A program made the position numbers and the translations under genes. Below, piece after piece: positions 9,056-12,230 of a stretch of 12,230 bases of DNA. The stretch is from Thalassiosira profunda. Lineage: Eukaryota; Bacillariophyta; Thalassiosirophyceae; Thalassiosirales; Thalassiosiraceae. The stretch spans positions 1 through 12,230 of the forward strand of contig JALLAP010000534.1 in assembly GCA_036939355.1 (NCBI GenBank), given 5' to 3'. Within the stretch, counting starts at the first letter, position 1. Every line of letters starts with the position of its first letter. Under the pieces are notes generated by a model. It was not told where the DNA came from, ran no database searches, and saw only the letters and a program-made list of their open reading frames with translations.

Positions 9056-10774
9056 GAATGTGAAAACAATGCGACAAATTGCCTCGCTGCTTGTGTGGCA
9101 AAAACCACCTCTTTTTGTCCCCATCCCAGAAGACGCGTGCAATGAGCCCCTTCCCGCCATGCTGGAAAAAGGTGGGGTGTTTTGTGTCAAAGTGTTTCCT
9201 CAGGATTCGCTCTTCGTCTTTGGGATGCAGAACAAACAAGTCCCCGTGGTTAAAGTGAAACTCCTGATCACCATCTGGTATGCGCACGTGTGAGTGCTTC
9301 TTCTTCCCACTCGCTTTGTGCACTTTGCGTTCCTCCTTAGTTTTGTGACGCATCAGCTGGAATTGCAAGATCCTGGCGTCAGCGACGACAAGAATGAAGG
9401 TGGGCGAGTATTGCATTTGGCAGTTCTCATTCTGAACGAAATCACCGTCTGGCGAATTTCTCTGATCTCTGTGGAATCGGATGTTCTGCCTGTTCCCCCA
9501 ACTCCGCGTAAATGCGACCCCAACAGTCGAATTCGGATAAAGAATTTTCATCTCCTTGTCGTTGGCATATTCGACATCCGCCCAATCCTTTACCGTTGAT
9601 GCTACAATATCATGGTCGCTAGTGTATTTGAGATATGTTAGATGACTGCAACGCAGCGATTTGATTTGTTAGGAACGACACAGTGAGACGAAACTGATCA
9701 ACACGCACGAANAGTTTGTGATTGATGTGGAGGGTTTGGCGCGGCGCCAGCCACATTTGTTGGGATAAATCCTTTACCGTTGATGCTACAATATCATGGT
9801 CGCTAGTGTATTTGAGATAAGTAAGATGACTGCAACGCAGCGATTTGATTTGTTAGGAACGACACAGTGAGACGAAACTGATCAACACGCACGAAGAATG
9901 CTCACTGTTTAGGGATGCCATGCGTTCTAATTCCAGAGCCGGTGCCGTACGTTGCGCGGTATGCTGTCTCAGGGTTGTTTGTTTCCTTACTTGGGTCGTC
10001 CTGCCCAAGGTTCAAACACAAGTAGGCGGGTCTCTCCAAACTCAGGAGTGGGTATGTTGTACCAATAGGGTTGTCAGCGGTAACAGGGAACCCGGGCCCC
10101 TGCTCGGATGGACCGCGGACTCCGTGCAGAAACATACCATCAAAGATGCTCACCAACGGAACATTCAACTGAGGGAAGTCACTGAGCCAATCCTTCCACA
10201 CATGCGACTTGAGTTGCCCGTCAAAGTCATCGATCGTCCCATTGGTTGGGCTGCATCCCATCTTGCTCTCGTCGCGCCCAACACCATTGCATTGCTTGGG
10301 ACAGGCAGGCCCATCTTTGGACGAGTGCTCTGTCTTTAGACGTTTGGGTTGTGTTGCATCATTAACTTCCTCGGACGGTATGGTAGCATCCGCGACAACG
10401 ACCCTTGTGTAAGTGCCATCACGAAGCTTTGGGGGGCCCGCTTTAAAGCGACGAAGAATCCTCTTCCTGAACTCATCGTCACTCATTGCAATCCACCCCC
10501 CTTGATTTTTGTTGTATTGGAGAACCCGTCTGGTTTTCTTCAATGATAAAACCATCCCCAATACAAATTGTTTCTTCAGTTTCTTCTGGCCCTTCTGCTT
10601 GCCCAGATTTTTGTATTCCTCTCTTCTGCTTTCGCAATAATCCCGATAGAAAACACTTCCCGGATGATACTTTGCTTCCTCTCCATGTGAAATTAGGATG
10701 TCTTCCTCCTTAGGTATGAGTATGACATCGCTCCCCGCGGGCTGAGGGCGTCCCTCCGTTGCTATCGCCGCCAT
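9045..10774 (-). CDS. DUF6824-like / 2OG-Fe(II) dioxygenase fusion protein of the MULE
   Basis: Exon 1 is 10774-9906 and exon 2 is 9645-9045; joined they give 489 residues. The donor GTGAGC (9905-9900) and an acceptor TTGCAG preceded by CTAAC give a phase-2 junction. Residues about 22-112 (EEDILISHGEEAKYHPGSVF, later GGWIAMSDDEFRKRILRRF) resemble DUF6824, though the usual GRG of that family is absent. Residues 320-470 look like a 2OG-Fe(II) oxygenase: HRD (H348, D350), SPTFILVVADARILQF, FNHGDLFVL, distal H452 and R460. Metal and 2OG binding follow from the fold; the substrate is unknown, with modified DNA or RNA bases a guess from AlkB- and TET-like relatives. The acceptor exists twice because 9584-9711 and 9768-9895 are duplicated. 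Using the nearer copy gives a 76-nt intron, matching other introns here, but that copy's exon is cut at 9768. The ATG at 10774 was chosen for its context; ATG 10876 is possible. Confidence 0.65.
9584..9711. repeat. 128-bp direct repeat, copy 1
   Basis: Identical to 9768-9895 except for two substitutions (9636 and 9640, T versus A). It covers the acceptor, branch-like CTAAC and first codons of exon 2 of the minus-strand dioxygenase gene. Both differences fall at third codon positions (CTA ACA versus CTT ACT, Leu-Thr in both). Confidence 0.95.
9712..9767. other. Ambiguous base and misplaced 55-bp fragment (probable assembly join)
   Basis: Position 9712 is N. Bases 9713-9767 copy 5976-6030 exactly, on the same strand. 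The flanks are the two 128-bp direct repeats. This is the signature of two contigs joined without merging their overlap, with a chimeric read end left in place. A true duplication cannot be excluded. Confidence 0.8.
9768..9895. repeat. 128-bp direct repeat, copy 2
   Basis: Second copy of 9584-9711. It is the one physically continuous with the donor at 9905, giving a 76-nt intron, but its exon is interrupted at 9768 by the misplaced fragment. Confidence 0.95.
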
Positions 10775-11202
10775 TGCAGCGGGTATCGGACGGACGCGAC
10801 GGCGCGAGCGCGCGATCCAATCCGAGCCGCAACCCTGCCGCGACACCCGCGAGGCGAGGGCCGGCAGCAAAGACAAAGAGGGAGAGCCTCGGCGTCGCCG
10901 TTTACAAGGGCGTGACCCCGCCGCCGGCCTTTGTGCTGTATGCTGGAGGCGTCGCAGGGGGCCACACGCGGGGGAGGGGAGGGCGACGGCGAGGACGGCG
11001 TCGCGCGCGATGGGCGATGATCTACTGCGATTTGTACGTGCAAATAGCCGGTGCCGGCCGGCAGGCGTTGAGCCGGAGGTGCGGAGGGGGCCTGGGCGAG
11101 GTGGGGTGTTGGTTGGGGCGGTTGTTATGGAGCAACGGCGGCGGCGCTACGAGGGCGGATGGCGACGGTCTGTGGTGGAGAGGGGGGGGCGAGGGGCGAT
11201 GT
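10775..11202. other. GC-rich right subterminal region of the MULE
   Basis: Presumed promoter and 5' UTR of the leftward dioxygenase gene. The top strand is G-rich with long G runs (for example near 11181). Long open frames here are typical GC-rich artefacts and have no recognisable domain. No TTTGCAA repeat like that of the left end is seen. Confidence 0.5.
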
Positions 11203-11287
11203 CCCGGAAAATCCTCCGTGAAAAGAAGTGTCCGGCCACAGGCCGCGACAGTCTGACCGTCGCCCGAAAAGAGGGTTTTAGAGGCTG
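11203..11287 (-). repeat. Right terminal inverted repeat of the MULE
   Basis: Read inward from 11287 it begins CAGCCTCTAAAACCCTCTTT, then CGGGCG, GGACACTTC and CACGGAGGATTTTCCG. These are the same ordered blocks as the left end, shortened by gaps. The match to the left end is clear over about 30 bp at the tip and over the GGACACTTC/palindrome block. Confidence 0.75.
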
Positions 11288-11296
11288 CCCAACCGG
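11288..11296. repeat. Candidate right target-site duplication
   Basis: CCCAACCGG follows the right inverted repeat; its left counterpart is CAAAACCGG (7 of 9 identical). Offered only as the best-fitting pair at the repeat boundary. Confidence 0.35.
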
Positions 11297-11482
11297 CGCG
11301 GCCCTCACCCCTACTCGGCCTGCGCCCCATAGGTTGGGGCTGCGCTGCGTGCGGCGCCCAGGATGTCCCATCATCGCCGCCTCTATCTCCACTTGCGGTT
11401 TCCCAGGCCTGATTTGCATCCGTCGGCGCGGAACCACCGCCCATCAAACTCGTCACTTCGCAGAGGAGAGTGGCGGCGGTCC

Positions 11483-12230
11483 ATGCACCACGTCGCCGCC
11501 ATGGAGGGCCGGCTGCGGGAACAGCTGGATCGTCGGCGGCAGGAGGGCACGCTGCGTTCGCTGATGCCACTTCCAAAGTCTGGACAATCGATCGACAGTA
11601 TTGGCACTGCAATTGCCGATCAATCCTCATCGCCGCCCGTCATCGACTTTGCGAGCAACGACTATCTCGGACTCGCCCGCGATCGCAACCAGCACGATTT
11701 GGTCGAAGCCGCCTATCAGAAACTATTTTCTCAAAACAACAATTCCAACACATCCGCGCCACTGCTTGGAGCGACCGGAAGCCGTCTTCTGTCCGGGGAT
11801 TCGAACCTCGCCCGATCGCTCGAGGCGCAACTGGCACGGATCCACAATCGTCCCGAGGCCCTGCTTTTCAATTCCGGATACGATGCAAATTTATCCATTC
11901 TGTCGAGCTTGCCTTATAATGAGAACGATGCAATCGTGATGGACGAGCTGGTGCACAACAGCCTGGTGATGGGCGTGCGGATGGGCCGATTGCACGAGAA
12001 GCGGGTGTTTTTGTTTCGGCACAATGATGTGGCAGACTTGACAAGAGTCCTAAAGGAGGTGGCATCGTCGTCGCCGCAATCGTCAACGTTGGTGGTGGTT
12101 GAGAGCGTCTACAGCATGGACGGGGACATCGCTCCACTGAGGGAGATACTGGATTTGGCTCACCAGATGGGCGCTGGAGTGATGGTGGACGAAGCACACG
12201 GGTTGGGAGTATACGGACGCACAAATATCG
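11483..12230 (+). CDS. bioF: 8-amino-7-oxononanoate (KAPA) synthase, BioF type, 5' part
   Basis: A pyridoxal-phosphate alpha-oxoamine synthase. KAPA synthase condenses pimeloyl thioester with L-alanine in the first committed biotin step. The 249 residues in view run without introns and are cut by the window edge. From Met 11483: IDFASNDYLGLA (54-65), GATGSRLLSG (96-105), LLFNSGYDAN (127-136), DELVHNSLVMG with cofactor-stacking His158 (154-164), VVVESVYSMDGD (204-215) and VDEAHGLGVYG with Asp236 and His239. The catalytic lysine lies beyond the edge. The frame is open to a stop at 11330, and an upstream ATG at 11363 would add 40 residues that are Arg/Ser-rich with few acids, like a mitochondrial presequence. 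A TTTGCAT at 11413 favours the later start. The related enzymes KBL, ALAS and SPT fit less well, but the call rests on motifs only. Confidence 0.88.
   Translation, partial: MHHVAAMEGRLREQLDRRRQEGTLRSLMPLPKSGQSIDSIGTAIADQSSSPPVIDFASNDYLGLARDRNQHDLVEAAYQKLFSQNNNSNTSAPLLGATGSRLLSGDSNLARSLEAQLARIHNRPEALLFNSGYDANLSILSSLPYNENDAIVMDELVHNSLVMGVRMGRLHEKRVFLFRHNDVADLTRVLKEVASSSPQSSTLVVVESVYSMDGDIAPLREILDLAHQMGAGVMVDEAHGLGVYGRTNI

Larger units (their letters stand above)
4001..11287. mobile_element. Mutator-like element (MULE) carrying transposase and two putative dioxygenases
   Basis: The two ends form divergent inverted repeats starting CAGCCTCTAA. They share, in order, ACCCTCTTTT-GGGCG, GGACACTTC and a CGGA...TCCG palindrome block. 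Inside is a transposase gene with a MULE core and SWIM finger (9055-6318, minus). Also inside are a DUF6824-like/2OG-dioxygenase gene on the same strand (10774-9045) and a convergent second dioxygenase-like gene (4545-6277). The left subterminal DNA is C-rich and the right one G-rich on the given strand, so composition mirrors the inversion. The boundary is drawn at the limit of end similarity; the TSD is imperfect. It is probably an aged or misassembled copy, given the frame break near 5576 and the N at 9712. Confidence 0.7.

Noticed and set aside
9056..9190. Start of the transposase at ATG 9190
   Set aside because: This stretch overlaps the conserved dioxygenase end (FFQHGGKGLIARVF) in another frame, and its own translation looks random; ATG 9055 is preferred.
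9902..9904. TGA as the true end of the DUF6824-like protein
   Set aside because: The TGA lies within a good GTGAGC donor, and a phase-matched acceptor leads into a strong downstream domain.
10759..11630. Several 160-200-residue open frames in the right subterminal region
   Set aside because: Gly/Arg/Pro-rich, cross the transposon end, and overlap the KAPA synthase in other frames; no recognisable domain.
11793..11817. tRNA T-arm-like string (reverse strand GGTTCGAATCCCC)
   Set aside because: It lies inside the conserved LLSGDSNLARS stretch of the KAPA synthase frame, and I see no matching acceptor, D or anticodon arms.
1..12230. CRISPR array, bacterial operon structure or rRNA genes
   Set aside because: No regularly spaced repeats, no Shine-Dalgarno-led operon and no rRNA-like stretches; introns show the DNA is eukaryotic nuclear.

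Overview
The window looks like nuclear DNA of a stramenopile, most likely a diatom. The clues are short GT-AG introns of about 70-80 nt, a multi-repeat WRKY19-type zinc-finger protein, and a DUF6824-like domain, a family I associate mainly with diatoms. The species cannot be fixed from the sequence.

Layout. Bases 1-2328 hold no gene I can support. They contain an 89-bp near-perfect hairpin flanked by 9-bp direct repeats, a CTC microsatellite and several TTGCAA palindromes. Bases 2329-3830 (+) hold a six-exon host gene for a nuclear-looking protein with ten C-x4/5-C...C-x2-H fingers. Bases 4001-11287 are best read as one Mutator-like DNA transposon (MULE) of about 7.3 kb, bounded by divergent terminal inverted repeats and an imperfect candidate 9-bp target-site duplication. 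From 11363 or 11483 (+), running off the right edge, is a KAPA synthase (BioF-type) gene, so the element lies directly upstream of it.

The element carries two convergent transcription units. Rightward, 4545-6277 encodes a CxxC-containing protein with a C-terminal Fe(II)/2-oxoglutarate dioxygenase-like fold (HxD...H); its frame is broken once near 5576. Leftward, 10774-9045 encodes a DUF6824-like N-terminus joined by a spliced intron to a second, different 2OG-Fe(II) dioxygenase-like domain. Its end overlaps by 11 nt the start of a MULE transposase (9055-6318) with a D-D-E-type core and a SWIM zinc finger. A transposon that encodes its transposase with two putative oxygenases is the main discovery candidate. 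It recalls fungal KDZ elements linked to TET/JBP oxygenases, but here in a Mutator-type element.

Caveat: an N at 9712 sits beside a 55-bp copy of the rightward oxygenase gene, wedged between two 128-bp direct repeats. This is probably a scaffolding artefact. It hides the splice junction that joins the two halves of the leftward oxygenase gene. The two repeat copies differ only at two synonymous sites.
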